Source: Pogonophryne albipinna (Eukaryota; Chordata; Actinopteri; Perciformes; Artedidraconidae). From it: DNA of 64,000 nucleotides. A model generated the notes under the pieces. It did not search any database, was not told the DNA's origin, and saw nothing but the letters and a program-made list of their open reading frames with translations. The stretch lies in assembly GCA_028583405.1 (NCBI GenBank), contig CM053252.1, positions 36,981,240 to 37,045,239 of the forward strand, read 5' to 3'. Position 1 is the first letter of the stretch. Each line of letters opens with the position of its first letter. Made by a program: the position numbers and the translations under genes. This document shows positions 1 to 12,299 of the stretch, piece after piece.

Positions 1-176
1 CGCAGGATGAACAGACAATCAGGAAGCATGAGGTCAAAAGGAAGAGACGAGTCTAGCCCTTCTTGGTTCAGAAACAGTCTGATGTTGCTGCCTGCCTGAA
101 GACGCAGACTGAGAATGTTCCTCAGTTTTCTTTTCCTGTTTTTCCATTTCATTTCTATTACTGTTGAACAAATAAA
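1..176 (+). other. possible 3' end of a transcript entering from the left edge
   Basis: An open frame runs from the first base to a stop near position 101, and an AATAAA hexamer sits at 171-176, followed by T-rich sequence. This could be the last exon and poly(A) signal of a gene or transposon lying left of the window. The readable peptide (about 33 residues, basic and serine-rich) matches nothing I recognise, and a second frame also stops at a plausible place, so the coding frame is unresolved. Confidence 0.2.
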
Positions 177-779
177 TTCATTGTTGCATTTTAGTCCTTC
201 TGCATCACTGTTTCATTTTTAAAGATTTTGAATTCATGATCTAACAGTTACTGAAGTTACATTTTTTGCATTTACACAACGGTTTGAGGGCCTTAAAGGT
301 TAAATGTGTCTTATCACAGTTTCAAAGAGGTATACAAAATGCATACAAAACATCTTTAAATAGCCACTGAGAGGAACACAATCCTTGATACATCTACAGA
401 GATAAACACATTAACATATCAGAACAAGCACAGTATATACAGTAGTACAAAAAACAAAACGATGAAACTTTCTTAAAATGTCTTTTAATTATTGAGGATA
501 CTGTTCCTAAGGTACCTTTGTACTGCACTGGCCTAATTAAATTGTTCTTGAAATCAAAGAAGGATAATACCATTTAAAACAAGATTAGACATGTAAGTAA
601 CGTTTTGAATAAAAACGAAAAAGATCTCTTGAAAAATATATTTACTTTCATTGAACCACACGGTATAGTATTTATCATTGATTATCTTATGATAGAAACA
701 TATTGAAAAAAGTCCTTTATGCAAAATGAATGATGGAATAGAGGCTAGAGGAGTACTCCTGATACAGTATAGTTTGTTG
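177..779. other. no recognisable gene
   Basis: AT-rich sequence. A 106-codon open frame on the minus strand (554-874) overlaps the THAP exon antisense and has no domain I recognise. I see no repeat ends. Confidence 0.5.
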
Positions 780-986
780 TGTACAGTATTTACGGTTGTT
801 CCAATCGATCCGGCCGAGAGAAAAACAAGAGGTTTTACCGAGTACCGAAGGTTGTCGTCCATAAAGCTGAGCAATTTAAGAAGCTAACCGAAGAATGCTG
901 GAAAAAATGGCTTTCAAACCTACATCTGCGGTCGGGAGGAGCAGAGTCGTCTAATTCACGTGTCTGCAGCGACCACTTCATCAGAG
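780..986 (+). pseudogene. THAP zinc-finger first exon (decayed)
   Basis: The frame reads as a THAP domain, a C2CH DNA-binding finger of about 90 residues found in THAP proteins and in transposases of the P, Kolobok and PHIS groups. Visible landmarks are YGCSNRSGREK near the start, the invariant tryptophan in WKKWLSNL, and the terminal VCSDHF giving the C-x2-H pair. A splice donor (AGAG/GTATTA) follows at 987, as expected for a THAP first exon. The first zinc cysteine (normally C-S-x-Y-G-C) is a tyrosine codon, an in-frame stop lies just upstream, and no ATG precedes the domain. It is therefore a dead copy. It faces the exon at 1431-1775, so the two would transcribe toward each other. A host THAP gene is less likely because no further exon follows. 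Confidence 0.65.
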
Positions 987-1430
987 GTATTAGCTAACTT
1001 GGTTTTTGTGGCTTTGTTTATGTATTATTGGGTTGTGGTTAAATGCTTATTTACTTAGTAATACTGATCATGTTTAAGTTACCTGTAGTCTAATATGGAC
1101 TTTGTTGGGACTTTTTAGGGTGCCCTAGCGCTTTGGGTGACGTTGAGTCGGTAGACTGGGCTCCCACTGTTAGCCTCGGTTACCACCGATTATATATACA
1201 GTCTATGCAAAACAACGTTGCCGGTAACCATAGTACCTACATGTAATCATAACACACATACTACACATATATATATACACACACAGAACACTCACAGGCC
1301 AGTTAATGCTGAAGGCAAGGCGACAGCCGTAACACTGCCTTACATGAGTCCATGTAGCTAAAGTTAGCTAGCTAGATGTCTCCTAATAATGCTACTTAGA
1401 GGTAAGAAGGTATAGGTAGTTAACACTCAC

Positions 1431-1775
1431 CCGGGCAAAAACAAGGCGACATTTGTTTAATGCCTTTTTGGTGCCGAGGTCATTCACCCATCCACACACA
1501 AAGTAGTTGAAAGCTTCCATGCTTTTATACGCTTTAATTTGGCTAGCCGTGTAGTAGGAGGTATGAAGGACGAGGTAGCTGGTGATATCCATCGCCTCGA
1601 CAGCGGGCAAATCTGATAAATCACGAGAAAAGTCGCTCTTTTTCAGCTGATACGGATCGTATCCGATGTGTGCTGTGATTTTTTCACAATATCTGCGGCG
1701 TGCAGGTTCATTTAATTGTTTGACATAGTCGGTGTCCTCCATGATTCCTGCGTTGATGAATGATTGCGTTTTCAC
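1431..1775 (-). CDS. first exon of a fish SWIM/YqaJ-associated uncharacterised protein
   Basis: An ATG-initiated 115-codon exon ends at a strong donor (CCG/GTGAGT, cut after 1431). The core reads LPAVEAMDITSYLVLHTSYY and continues into IKAYKSMEAFNYFVCGWV. From memory this is the N-terminal block of a large fish protein family whose later exons carry a SWIM-type finger and a YqaJ-like nuclease; those parts are not in this window. The frame is intact over the exon. It converges on the THAP exon at 780-986 with about 445 bp between the two donors and no later exon of either gene. That is what an internal deletion of a two-gene transposon would leave. The family assignment rests on recalled sequence pattern and needs a search. 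Confidence 0.45.
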
Positions 1776-2130
1776 TTCCTGACCTCCACTTGAATTTCGC
1801 GCGTCGTAGAAATCACGTGACTGAAACCAAGCTATTGTTCATATTACTGTTCAAAATTATATAATATTATAAAGACAGAAATAACTTTAAAAATGCTTTA
1901 AAAATATGTTTACTGTTGATATTACTGTTTAATATTGTGTTAAGAATGTTTATAACAGAAGACACAATGAATGTAGTGAATGACAAACAAAAGATAAATC
2001 CAAAAATGTTTAGAAGAATAACTGATTATTAATTATTAATACAAATATATATTAAGAAAATGTATTAAGCTATATGATTAATTTGTCATATTCTCCATCA
2101 TAATGTACTCATCATTTAAAAAAAAAATTG
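1776..2130. other. no recognisable gene
   Basis: AT-rich sequence upstream of the minus-strand exon. No terminal repeat or open frame of note. Confidence 0.5.
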
Positions 2131-2202
2131 TAACAGGGGGGTCCCCGCCAGACGATAATGCTATATGGGGCTCCTTGGCATGGCAAAGTTTGGGAACCCC
2201 TG
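2131..2202 (-). mobile_element. hAT-type terminal fragment
   Basis: Read on the minus strand from 2202 it starts CAGGGGTTCCCAAACTTT, a form typical of hAT/Charlie-like termini. A short CAGGGGGTCCCC stretch at about 2133 may be a second end. It abuts the 3'-truncated LINE at 2203. It is too short to classify further. Confidence 0.4.
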
Positions 2203-3408
2203 CCTTAGAGTAAACTTTCCAGGGGAGGCTGAGTAGTGTGATGCCTCTGTAATTGGCACACACCCTCTGATCCCCATTTTTGAAAAGGGGAACCACCACC
2301 CCGGTCTGCCACTCCTTCGGTACTGTTTCCAACTTCCACGCAACGTTGATGAGACGTGTCAACCATGACAGTCCCTCAACACCCAGAGCCTTCAGCATTT
2401 CTGGGCGGATCTCATCCACCCCCGGGGCTTTGCCACTGTGCAGTTGTTTGACGACCTCAGTGACCTCCCCCGGGGAGATTGGTGTTGATCCCCCTTCATA
2501 CTCCAGCTCTGCCTCTAACATAGAGGGCGGAGTTGTCGGGTTCATGAGTTCCTCAAACGCGCTAACACTCCATCAGTTGACGTCAACAGCGTCCCATCCT
2601 TACTGTACACAGCTTGGATGGTTTCCTGCTTCCCCGTCCTTAGGTGTCAGCCAGTTTTCCAGAACAACTTTGGTGCCGCCCGAAAGTCCTTTTCCATGTC
2701 TTCTCCGAACTTCTCCCACACCCGGTGCTTTGCCTCGGCCACGGCTGAGGCTGCTGCCCTTCGGGCATGTCGGTACCTTACAACTTCTTCGGGAGTCCCC
2801 CGGGATAACAAATCCCTGAAGGCCTCCTTCTTCAGTCGGACGGCTTCCCTGACCACCGGTGTCCACTAGGAGGTTCGAGGGTTACCGCTCCTTGAGGCAC
2901 CTAAGACCTTGAGACCACAGCTCCCCGCCGCGGCTTCGGCAATAGAGGCTTTGAACACCGCCCACTCTGGTTCAATGTCCCCAAACTCCACAGGAATGCC
3001 CGAAAAGCTCAGCCGGAGGTGTGAGTTGAAGGCCTCCTGAACTTGGGCCTCCTCCAGACGTTCCCAGTTCAGCCGAACTACACGTTTGGGCTTACCAGGT
3101 TTGTCCAGAGGCTTCCCCCACCACTCGACCCAACTCACCACCAGATGGTGATCAGTTAATAACTCCACCCCTCTCTTTACCCGAGGTAATAGGTCTGATG
3201 ATACGATAACAAAATCGATCATGGACCTTCTGCCTAGGGTGCTCTGGTACCACGTACACTTATGAGCATCCTTATGTTCGAACATGGTGTTTGTTATGGC
3301 CAATCCATGACTAGCACAGAAGTCCAGTAACAAACCACCACTCCGGTTCAGATCAGGGGGGCCGTTCCTCCCAATCACACCCCTCCAAGTGTCTCCATCA
3401 TTGCCCAC
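2203..3408 (-). mobile_element. RTE/Rex3-like LINE fragment (EN to RT N-terminus)
   Basis: This is a 5'- and 3'-truncated non-LTR retrotransposon. Frame pieces on the minus strand read in order. First is the end of an apurinic endonuclease ([47 protein letters not shown]; about 3408-2866). Then comes a linker rich in Arg/Ala/Glu (2856-2647). Last is the reverse transcriptase start (GKAPGVDEIRPEMLKALG, NYRGITLLSLPWKVYS; 2545-2210). The vocabulary is that of the RTE-clade Rex3-like elements of teleosts. At least two frameshifts separate the blocks, and the RT stops before its catalytic YADD motif, where a hAT-type end abuts. It lies inside the hAT element that continues at 3409, so it inserted after that hAT. 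Confidence 0.75.
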
Positions 3409-4839
3409 ATTTGGAAAGTGTCTCTGTGTGTCTTGAAGTCTGCAAACCGCTGATCAAATTCCTCCTGTAGCTTCACAATGGCATCAACATACTTCTCACC
3501 ACTGAATGCTGTGCCCTTGTCCATGAGAGCCTTGCGTGCTGGGAAATGGCAGAGGTTTTTCTGAGGGAGCTGGGCTTTCTATAACACCAGTTTTGTAGAG
3601 AATGCTTTGACATTGTCATATGCTGCACTGACAAGCTGGCCCTCGCCCTGTAACTTCTTATTCAGTGCATTCAGCTCCTGTGTGATGTCAACAAGAAAAG
3701 CTAAGTCCATGAGCCATTTGGGATCAATCAGCTCGGGAACAGCCATCCCACCCTTCTCCAGCATGAATATTTTCAGTTCTGTTCTCAACTCAAAAAACCT
3801 CTTCAGGACGTGTCCCCTGCTGAGCCAATGCACCTCTGTGAAGTAGAGCACATCCTCATATTCTGACTCAATTTCCTCCAAAAAAGCACGGAACTGGCAG
3901 TGCTTTAAGCCCCTGGATCTGATATGGTTGATGCATTTCACAACAACAAACATCACATTGTCAAACTTCAAGCATTTGCTGCAAAGGGCCTGCTGATGGA
4001 TAATGCAGAGCAGAGCAATAGCCTCCTCCTCCAGTTTTCTTTGAACAAGTGCCACCAGCCCATTTTTCCTCCCTGTCATTGATGGCGCTCCGTCGGTCGT
4101 AATTCCAACAAACCTCTTCCATGGCAGACCAATATCCGCAATGGCATCACACAGTTGCTGGAATATCTCCTGAGCGGTGGTCTGGCCATGCATTGGTTTC
4201 ACTGTAAGCAACTCCTCTGTCACTTCAAACTTGTCATCAACACCACGGACATACATTGCGAGCTGAGCGGTGTCAATGATGTCCGTGCTCTCATCAAGAG
4301 CCAGAGTATGCACAGAAAAGTTTGGCTTTGTCGCACAGCTGATTATATATGTCACTTGATAAGTCAGAAATGCGCTCTGCCACTGTGTTAGCTGACAGGC
4401 TGATGTTGTTAAACTGACCCTTCTTTTCCGGACAGACTATACTTGCAGCCTGCAACATGCACTTTTTTATAAACTCGCCTTCCGTAAACGGCTTTCCCGC
4501 CTTAGCAATCATCTCACTCACCACATAGCTAGCTTCGACTGCCAAATCAGCCTCATTGCTTCCTTTCTTGAAGAGATTTTGTTGCTTCCATAGAATTTTT
4601 TTTAGCTCTGTGACTCTTTTCTCTCTCTCGTCTCCCAGGTATTTTGCATACTCTGCATGTTTAGTTGAGTAGTGACGTTTGCCGTTATACTCCTTGTATA
4701 CAGCGATTTTCTCTGTGCATATAAGGCACGTTGCATTTCCCCTGTACTCGACAAAAAAATATTCAGTCTCCCACTTCTCCTGAAATCTTCTGTGGTCATC
4801 ATCGACTTTTCTTTTCCCTGAAAGTTTTGATGTAGACAT
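3409..4839 (-). pseudogene. hAT transposase (BED-finger, GTF2IRD2/ZBED-like)
   Basis: The start at 4839 (MSTSKLSGKRK) leads into a BED-like finger with ATCLICTEK followed by an H-x4-H type pair (KRHYSTKH). The catalytic region shows LALDESTDIIDTAQL, the block GITTDGAPSMTGRKNG, CIIHQQALC and the hAT hallmark HWLSRG. The product would bind terminal repeats and cut and paste the element in the nucleus. A frameshift near 4305-4315 separates ...FCAYS from LALDEST. An in-frame stop occurs near 3579, and the reading can be followed to about 3409, where the LINE begins. The C-terminal dimerisation region is therefore absent. hAT family is certain enough; the GTF2IRD2-like subgroup is inferred from wording of the motifs. 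Confidence 0.8.
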
Positions 4840-5138
4840 GACTGGGCGATATATTTTCCTTCCACTCTGTGTCACTTTTGGATCACTCTGTGATTGATTC
4901 CGCTGCGCGCATTTGATTGACGTGGCGGAGTTCCCTCGGAGGGGGGAGGGGCGAGGGAACTGCGCGCAGCAGTTCCCTGCCAGCAGCGGGATCAATCCAA
5001 ACATTAAATACAAATTTGAAAGCGCAAACGTAACCGCGCGGGCCAGATGAACACTATTACATGATATCAACAACGGGGCCATGAGAAACTGTCTCGCGGG
5101 CCGCGTTTGGCCCGCGGGCCTGGAGTCTGAGACACCTG
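3409..5138 (-). mobile_element. hAT (Charlie/GTF2IRD2-like) transposon, 3' end lost
   Basis: The right terminus at 5138 reads CAGGTGTCTCAGACTC on the minus strand, a hAT-type end. The flank GTCTAAAG (5139-5146) would be the 8-bp target duplication. The related uninserted sequence survives in the family A copy near 59,540, where the site reads about CTTTGGAC. The other terminus is missing because the Rex3-like LINE occupies 2203-3408. Confidence 0.7.
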
Positions 5139-7535
5139 GTCTAAAGCATTTATTACACACATTTTCCCCTCTCATATTCACAGTGTGGATCAATTGAGAC
5201 AGCGTGGTGTCCAGAGAGCTGCAGAGACTTTGGGAGAAACCTCAGTGTGACGGATGTCCTGTCTGTTGGTTTGGCTGGAGAGGACTGAGGTGGAGAGGTC
5301 TTTCTCTGGGAGGAGGACCAGGCCTGATGAAGAAACCCCCTAACTGCATCTGTGAGCCCATACTGGGCACAGCTGTCACAAACAAATGATGGTCCTGTTT
5401 GACTACACACTATTCAGTGCGCAGATCTTTGTGTTCACAATAAAAGAGTAGTTTCTTAGTGAATGTCTTTAATCTCATATCAGCTTTTCATTTTCTTCTT
5501 GCCCCTCGGAGAAAACGGTGAGGCAGTTGTGTCCTTCAGGTATGTCCTTTCCTAACATAAATGACAAGAAACATAAAACATATGACATTATTGCAGAGTA
5601 AGTGTGTTATTTATGAAAGAGGTGCGTTAGAGGGCTGTAGAAATAAATACAACATTATTTGAATGTGTTTTTGAAATTCATCACTTTGTACTACGAAGAT
5701 AATCAGATTATGAATGAACAGTCTGCAGTTAATCAACATTAAAATATATATTATTAAAATAATATTCAACTGTTATCAGAACTTAGTGTAAATGTAGAAT
5801 CATGTTGTTCGGTTGTCTCACTGCAAGAACCACTTTTACCACGTTTTTACAGACAATATGTAGACAAATGGTAGTAATGTTCACAAAGTAAAATAATAAT
5901 TGCCTTAAATACATGTGAAAGCTGGCAAAAAAATCATGTTGCTTGTTAAAATCTAAATGTAACTTTTTGCAAGGTAGGAACATTCAACTTCCCTGATGTG
6001 TCAGTATTTAGTCATGTTTAATGGAATGTATATCAGTGTATTATAGTTGTTACTTTATCTATTTAAACCAGAACGTTTCTCGATTCTTTGTACAGTATGA
6101 AAGGGGTCTTTGTACCTTTGAGTCCATGCTGAAGTTCACTGATGTTAGGGATAGGTCTGTCTCTCATGGTCAGCATCCTCTGGTCTGTCTGCATCACCTG
6201 GAAACTTTAAACAAACAGATAGTAAAGTAACAATGTGTTGGTCACAGACTTTTTTATATGCAAACGTCATGTCCTAATCCTTTTGATTATTCTTAAAAAA
6301 ACAACCTGTCCTCCTACAAAAAACGACCATAGGCTATATGTCGATTGTTCAGCAGCTTATTACGACCCAGTCACGTTTTAAAGTGTAGCACCTCTAGTGG
6401 TCGTGTAAGAAACAACATGCTCCCGTTGATTGCAAACGCTCCGGAGAGTCTTTTATTCACAAATAACCCTCTTTGGAAAATCCTAAATTGTGCAATAGTT
6501 TGGCCATTAAAATGCTTTTTGATTAGATTTCTAGCGAGAAGTGTATATTGTACTTTTATAATCTACGTCCAGTGGATGTGTAGGATCTATAGTTTGATAG
6601 CTATTACGAAGATGATTTGAGGTTTCGCCAGGAGAATGTGTATATGCGGCAGCTTCCATGTAAAGTTAGCGTCAACCCTCACGGGGTGAAAACAGTATTT
6701 CCGGTCTCGAAGTTTTCATAATAAAACCGGAAGTATTCCCCTCACTGTCAAATGATTACACAGTGATATCTGCATTACTCATCCACTAAAAAACATCAGT
6801 TTATCCTTGTTAATTACACAATATTGATTGGTTTAAATTGTGTACAATGCTTTTGTGTTTTTAACCTTCGATTCAGAGAAACAAATTGGTTTTTCGGAGT
6901 TTAGACACTACAGAGTTTCCGAAGACACTACACTACCAAGAATCCTGAGCTATCGTTTGGGACTACAACATCCACTTTCCTTTACAAACCCTGTGATTAG
7001 TCCTCAAGCTCTGTGATTGGATGTTGGAGCGGCAGTGCGACAAGGTTATGCCGAGCGTCAAACAGCTCTTTGAAATGGAATGGAACCACGGCAGACTTTC
7101 CAAAACTGGATTTGAACGGGTCCAGCCCAGCTCCCCCCCTCCCCCAGAACTACACATTCTGGCTATTGTGTGTTTCACAACTTGTTCTATGGCACGTCTC
7201 TACTGGGAATTGTAGTTTTGAAAGACGTTTTCATATTTCCCAGAATTAGAAGTTGCCAGTATTAACCTGTTTACACCCCTGGAGGTTTAGGGGATACGAA
7301 ACACAGTGGTGTTATCAATTTTAAAACATATAATTAATAAATGGGTGAAAATTGCATGTGTCCATAATGGGCAGCATTAATATACCCACATGCCAGCTAA
7401 TGTCAGAAGAGCTTTATTTAACAGCTGGTCTTATGTCTGTGACCCCTCCTGTTGTTCATTGATAATCCTGAAACATGCACTTGTCAAGGTTCAGAGGCAC
7501 ATTTTGCAAATATGGTAGTAGCCATCGATCATCTT

Positions 7536-7720
7536 AAGATAAGATATACTTTATTGATCCCAAGTTGGGAAATGTTTTTGTTACAGCAGCATGTACTACT
7601 TTGTTCTACTCGACTACAATTCAGAGATTAACCTGGTATTTTTACTCCACTACATTTATTTTAGTTACTTTGCAGATTCTGATTAATGATGTGAAACATA
7701 AACAACCCTTAAATCAGACT
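7536..7720 (-). repeat. retroposon tail and common fish repeat fragment
   Basis: The stretch starting AAGATATACTTTATTGATCC resembles, on the minus strand, the 3' end of a widespread fish retroposon. It is followed by sequence around ACTCCACTACATTTATTT, also a familiar fish repeat. It lies between the foldback arms. Confidence 0.4.
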
Positions 7721-9290
7721 TTAGTTACACCTGAGTCAAATTCAGGGAAGGTGATTGTCAAGTGCCAAAATAAACTATGCAATATATTGGACGTTAAGTA
7801 CTTTGTCAGACTTAATATTTATCTGTTGATACCCCCAAAGTTTTTTTCTTATTCAAAAGAAGACCTTAACTTAAAGTATTCTTTAATTTGTAAATAAAGC
7901 CTCATTAGTTTGTCTGTTTTGCACATCCTCTTGTTAATATCTTTGGACGTCCTGCACTAAACTGTTTTATTGTAGAGATCACTACAGTATCTTCTTGATA
8001 TTTTCTATTCTATATTTCTATCATTGACCTTCTACTTTCCCCCTATTTTGTATATAGGCTACTCTTAATATTTAAATGTTTTCATCAAATATAACATTCA
8101 ACAACAAAATTCAATAACGTGCTTTAACCACTGGGCGGTGCGGGTTAAAAAAACAGTGGTCTAGTTAATAAAACATAATAATATCAGCTATTGAAATTCT
8201 GATTCCATAGATGTGTCTCCCATCACCCAAAACCCCTGACTATTCTCTCAACTCAGTATATTACATTCTTTAATTCAAAGAAAATCAGTAATATCTTTAA
8301 AAACTACAAGTCCCTTTCTATCAGCTGTGCACCGTTATGGTGTAAATATAACCTATCTACCAATTGGATCAAATATAAAAGTCAGCCGAATTAGTGTTGA
8401 TACTGCAAGGAGACGTATTGTGTGAAAAGAAATGGAAGATGTTGTGTAATTGCTGATATATTTATGATCCACGTCACGTATTCAGTTTCGGCGGCATTTC
8501 TTCCAGTTTGTCAAAAGGTCTTCTAATCAAGGCTCTATAAATAAAGAACTACGGCAGATATGTAATATTTAATGAAGCCGAACCGTGTATTACAATGCCG
8601 TTATGTGATGACTTCCAAAGAGAAAAGCAAGAACACTCGGAATAAAGTATTATTATTATTATTATTATTTTTTTCATGTTTTCTGATTTCATATCGCATA
8701 AACACCATATCCCGACGTGCATTGCGGCTAAAACATCCAGGATTATGGGTAGTTCGATGTTTTAGCCTATCAAAACCTCTGAAAAAAGAAATGTGTCTCT
8801 CAGAATCTAAAGGGAAAAACCTATGGGAAAAACACAAAAGCATTGTACACAATTTAAAGCAATTAATGTCGTGTAATTAACAAGGATAAACTGATGTTTT
8901 TTAGTTGATGAGTACTGCAGATATCACTGTTAAATCATTTGATCATTGGTTTTATTATGAAAACTTCGAGACCGGAAATACTGTTTTCACCCTGTGAGGG
9001 TTGATGCTAACTTTACATAGAAGCTGCCGTTTATACACGTTCTCCTGGCGAAACCTCAAATAATCTTCGTAATATCTATCAAACTATAGATCCTACACAT
9101 CCACTGGACGTGGATTCTAAAAGTACAATATACACTTCTCGCTAGAAATCTTATCAAAAAGCGTTTTAATGGCCAAACTATCCTACAATTTAGGATTTTA
9201 CAGCAAGGGTTATTTGTGAATAAACGACCCTCTGTAACGTTTGATGTCAATGGGAGCACTAGAGGTCGAAAACTATAAAACGTGATTATA

Positions 9291-9398
9291 GGTCGTACTA
9301 AGCGCTTGAACAAACAACCTATTTGGTCGTAATAAGGGCTTGAACAAACAACCTATTTGGTCGTAATAAGGGCTTGAACAATCGACCTATTTGGTCGT
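9291..9398. repeat. three 36-bp terminal subrepeats
   Basis: Three consecutive units share GGGCTTGAACAA followed by CCTATTTGGTCGTA. They form the outer tip of the foldback element's right arm; the left arm keeps only about one unit. Confidence 0.75.
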
Positions 9399-10767
9399 AT
9401 GAGTTGCAGGACTTGTTGTAAAAAAAAGTGCTGGATATCACAGCCCTTACTGTATCTTATCAGTTGGATTGTGTATTATTGTATAGTTGGGGTCCTTTTT
9501 ATTTTACTGTTACTTTGGAATAGTTTTTCACGAGACAGTCAAATTAAATATTTGTCCTATGCCATATTCACATTCATTTGTAACACACACGTAAGGGTAA
9601 AAGACAAACATCTTTAACAAATGTAATGCAATGAATAAGCTTAATTGTCACAGAAGCACACATAACGTTATATCTAATATTTAAACAAATCATTTCCTGG
9701 TCCCTAAAGCATTGACTATGCTATCGTCCTTACATGCAGGCATTAAGTTTCATGTTCACGTTCTGCTGCCACAATCAGTCGGTTTTTTCCAGTGTAATGA
9801 TAATAAAATGCTTCGTAAGTATTGGTAATAATATTAATAAAAACAACAACGTTTGGGTTTGTTCGTTTATTATGATGTAACGTTAACCAGTAAGCTTCAA
9901 TAATCAACTCCAGCTCAACAAACCATATTGCAATATCTACGTTAACGTTATTTCTGGAACCACTTGAAAATGTGAGATTCATATTTTTCAGATACACAGA
10001 TCTTATAGTGAGGTTAATCTAATATACAGTACGCTCGCTGCTCTTCAACACTACTGTGACGTTAGCTGTCTGCATCGTCGAGCATAGCGAATTTAAATCA
10101 ACAATAACAATGCATACAGTTATCTAACTAGCAAACTAACTAATGTACGAAGATGACCTTACTTTACCAACCTCACACAGAAGCCGTTTGTTCAACAGTA
10201 TAATCCTTCTCAATGTTTTACACTTATCTATTATGTTTTAACTTGTATGCTACGGATAGCATCGTTAGCACAGATGTAGCTTCCTCTCGCTCGTTAGCTG
10301 AATAAAAAGACCAGTAAGAAATAAAGTGCTTGAATTTCACTTACCGAAGAAACTGCATTCAGAGACGGTCTGTTTTAACCGCAGAGCCATAAGCCGAGCA
10401 GTTGAGCCCCTGTAGCATCCTGGAGTTTACTGAGCTAATGGAGCTACTAGCAGAGAGACAGAAAGCTAGAAGCAGCAGTCACTGCAGAGACCTGTCACTC
10501 AAGGTGACCACGCCCTAATTTATGCAAAAACGTTAAGACCTAATATAACTAAAAGGGTTGCGTTATAAAACAATTCACCCCCCACACAGTAGTCATGAAG
10601 GGGGGATCCAACTATACAGAGAATATGGTTTTTTGAACCACGATATAAACATGTTTATTTCTGCTCTAAAGTTCGTCATTTTAACATGGGGGTCTATGGA
10701 AATAGCTCCCTTCTGCAGACTGCTCCTACTGGCCACTAGATGAACTGCAGTTTGAGGCACTTCCTTA

Positions 10768-12263
10768 GTGTGCGTTCACACCTGCCTTGTATAGTCCGGT
10801 TGAATCGAACCCTGGTGCGTTTTATCCGCTTGGTGCGGTTCATTTGGCTCGGTGTGAACACAATCCGAGACCTCTTAAGTGAACTAAACAACCGGACTCT
10901 GGTCCGCTAAAATAGGTGGTCTCGGAGTGCTTGCTAGTGAACTCTGGAGCGGTTCATTGCTGGTGTGAACGCGATCCGCACCAAAACATAGGAAGCGTAG
11001 TATTTACGTGTCACAAGAACGCGGATATCTTCAAAATATTTAGCGAAAGATTCTTTCAAGACATCCGCGGTTGTTTAGTTAAAGAGTGAAGCAGAATAAA
11101 GTGTTGAACAGTGTCGTGTAAAGTAAAAATTCTCCGTCAACTACATAAAAGTAAGAACACCTGTCGTCGGTGAAACGCCCCTCCTTACTGCAGAATGTCT
11201 CTCATGGATAATGTGCAGCGGCGCGGTCATTATGGGGAAAAGAACACCGACAGGCTGATCAGGAGCCCGATGCGAAGCAGAGGGATCTAGATCGGCATGA
11301 AGGCATGCACATCATCCCGCTTATTACATGGCCACATTCTTAACAAAGTAACAACATGACTCCCAATATTAATTGAAATGCTTTTGTGGATTTAGAAAAT
11401 GATTTTATTGATTTAAAAAATAGTTGTATGTATTGATTTCAATTGACATGCATCCGCTAAGAAAAATAGTCCGTTGTTACCGTTTGAACTAACGTAGCAA
11501 CGGCAGGAACTGCTTCGATAGCGTTTTTGAGGAGCATTTTGATTACAGATTTGAAAACATCGTTGCTTGCTTTAAAAGTAGCACAATTCATTATGTCAAA
11601 CCTTGGAAAGTATCTAGATATCCCTGCCCTAATGCCAAAGTAACTGGCAACTGAATATGTGTCGCCGTCTGATGTCTATGTCTGGACCGCTGCTTAAAAA
11701 GGAGGGTTTCTGCCCCGTTACTTCTCCGCTGTTTTCTTGTCGCTCTTGTCTTGTCAGCCAAACTGTATACAGTTAAATCGAACGGACTTCTTTGTGCAGA
11801 TGTGAGCGTCCTTAACAACGGTCAATAAATCCTTGACAGCGGTCTGTCTGTTCTGGATTAACAACGTGTCACGTGTTCTGAATTGACCAATCAGAATCGA
11901 GTATTCAACAAAGCCATGTAATAATGTTTTTTAACGCACGTCGTCTGATTATATAATCATATGCGCGGGCCGCTAGTGTCTGTTGATCTCCAGACTAACA
12001 GCAGCATGAGAATAACCTGCCGAAAGTGCCGATGTTCCATGGCGGAGGCTCCGCTAGAAATTGCAGGGATTTGTGTTTTTACCCCCTTAATGTCTGACCA
12101 ATGGTTGAACAGCATTTCCGAGCACATGACTTGTGTTTTAAGTTTATAGTCCGTTTGAGTTTTGCCGTGTGAACGCAAACCGAACCTTCTGAAAAATGAA
12201 ACAATGTAACAAACTGTGGTCTGGTGCGCACCAGAGAGCGGACTATTAGGTGTGAATACACCC
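10768..12263. mobile_element. PIF/Harbinger-like non-autonomous element
   Basis: The element is flanked by TTA on both sides (10,765-10,767 and 12,264-12,266). Its termini form an imperfect inverted repeat around GTTCACACCT versus ATTCACACCT. A 3-bp TWA target duplication with such ends points to PIF/Harbinger. The uninserted site is visible in family A copy 2 near 56,610. Internal sequence 11,195-11,735 recurs at 18,690-19,125. A possible short frame begins MSLMDNVQRRGHYGEKNTDR near 11,193, but no DDE transposase is present. Confidence 0.65.
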
Positions 12264-12299
12264 TTATTGGCCTCCCGGCTCTGCCCCAGAGTTTGCCGC

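Larger units (their letters stand above)
6323..9399. mobile_element. foldback-like element with about 600-bp inverted arms
   Basis: The left arm (about 6323-6960) and right arm (about 8735-9399) are inverted copies; both translate to the same peptide words (RFLARSVYCTF, VQWMCRIYSLI), purely from shared DNA. Arm divergence looks moderate. The extreme right carries three copies of a 36-bp subrepeat. The interior has no transposase frame. This organisation fits a non-autonomous long-TIR or foldback DNA transposon inserted in family A. Confidence 0.6.
5139..12299 (-). repeat. dispersed family A, copy 1 (minus), with nested insertions
   Basis: Three blocks match, in inverted orientation and same order, the copy at 56,579-60,293. 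They are 12,299-12,267 plus 10,764-10,550 (5' part), 10,550-9,735 (middle) and 6,245-5,139 (3' part). The breaks are the Harbinger-like element (10,768-12,263) and the foldback element (6,323-9,399). Shared landmarks include a first-exon-like donor (TTCG/GTAAGT at about 10,345) and a segment with plausible splice borders near 6,125-6,210. A 3' segment at 5,165-5,390 matches 59,510-59,345. I see no long conserved reading frame, so it may be a non-coding or non-autonomous family. Its superfamily is unknown to me. Confidence 0.6.

Noticed and set aside
2280..2869. Plus-strand frames of 179 and 83 codons
   Set aside because: They are antisense shadows of the Rex3-like LINE endonuclease/RT on the minus strand.
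6345..9313. Paired similar peptides (RFLARSVYCTF...) on opposite strands as a gene family
   Set aside because: They result from the inverted arms of a foldback element; similarity extends equally into non-coding sequence and frames end at arbitrary places.
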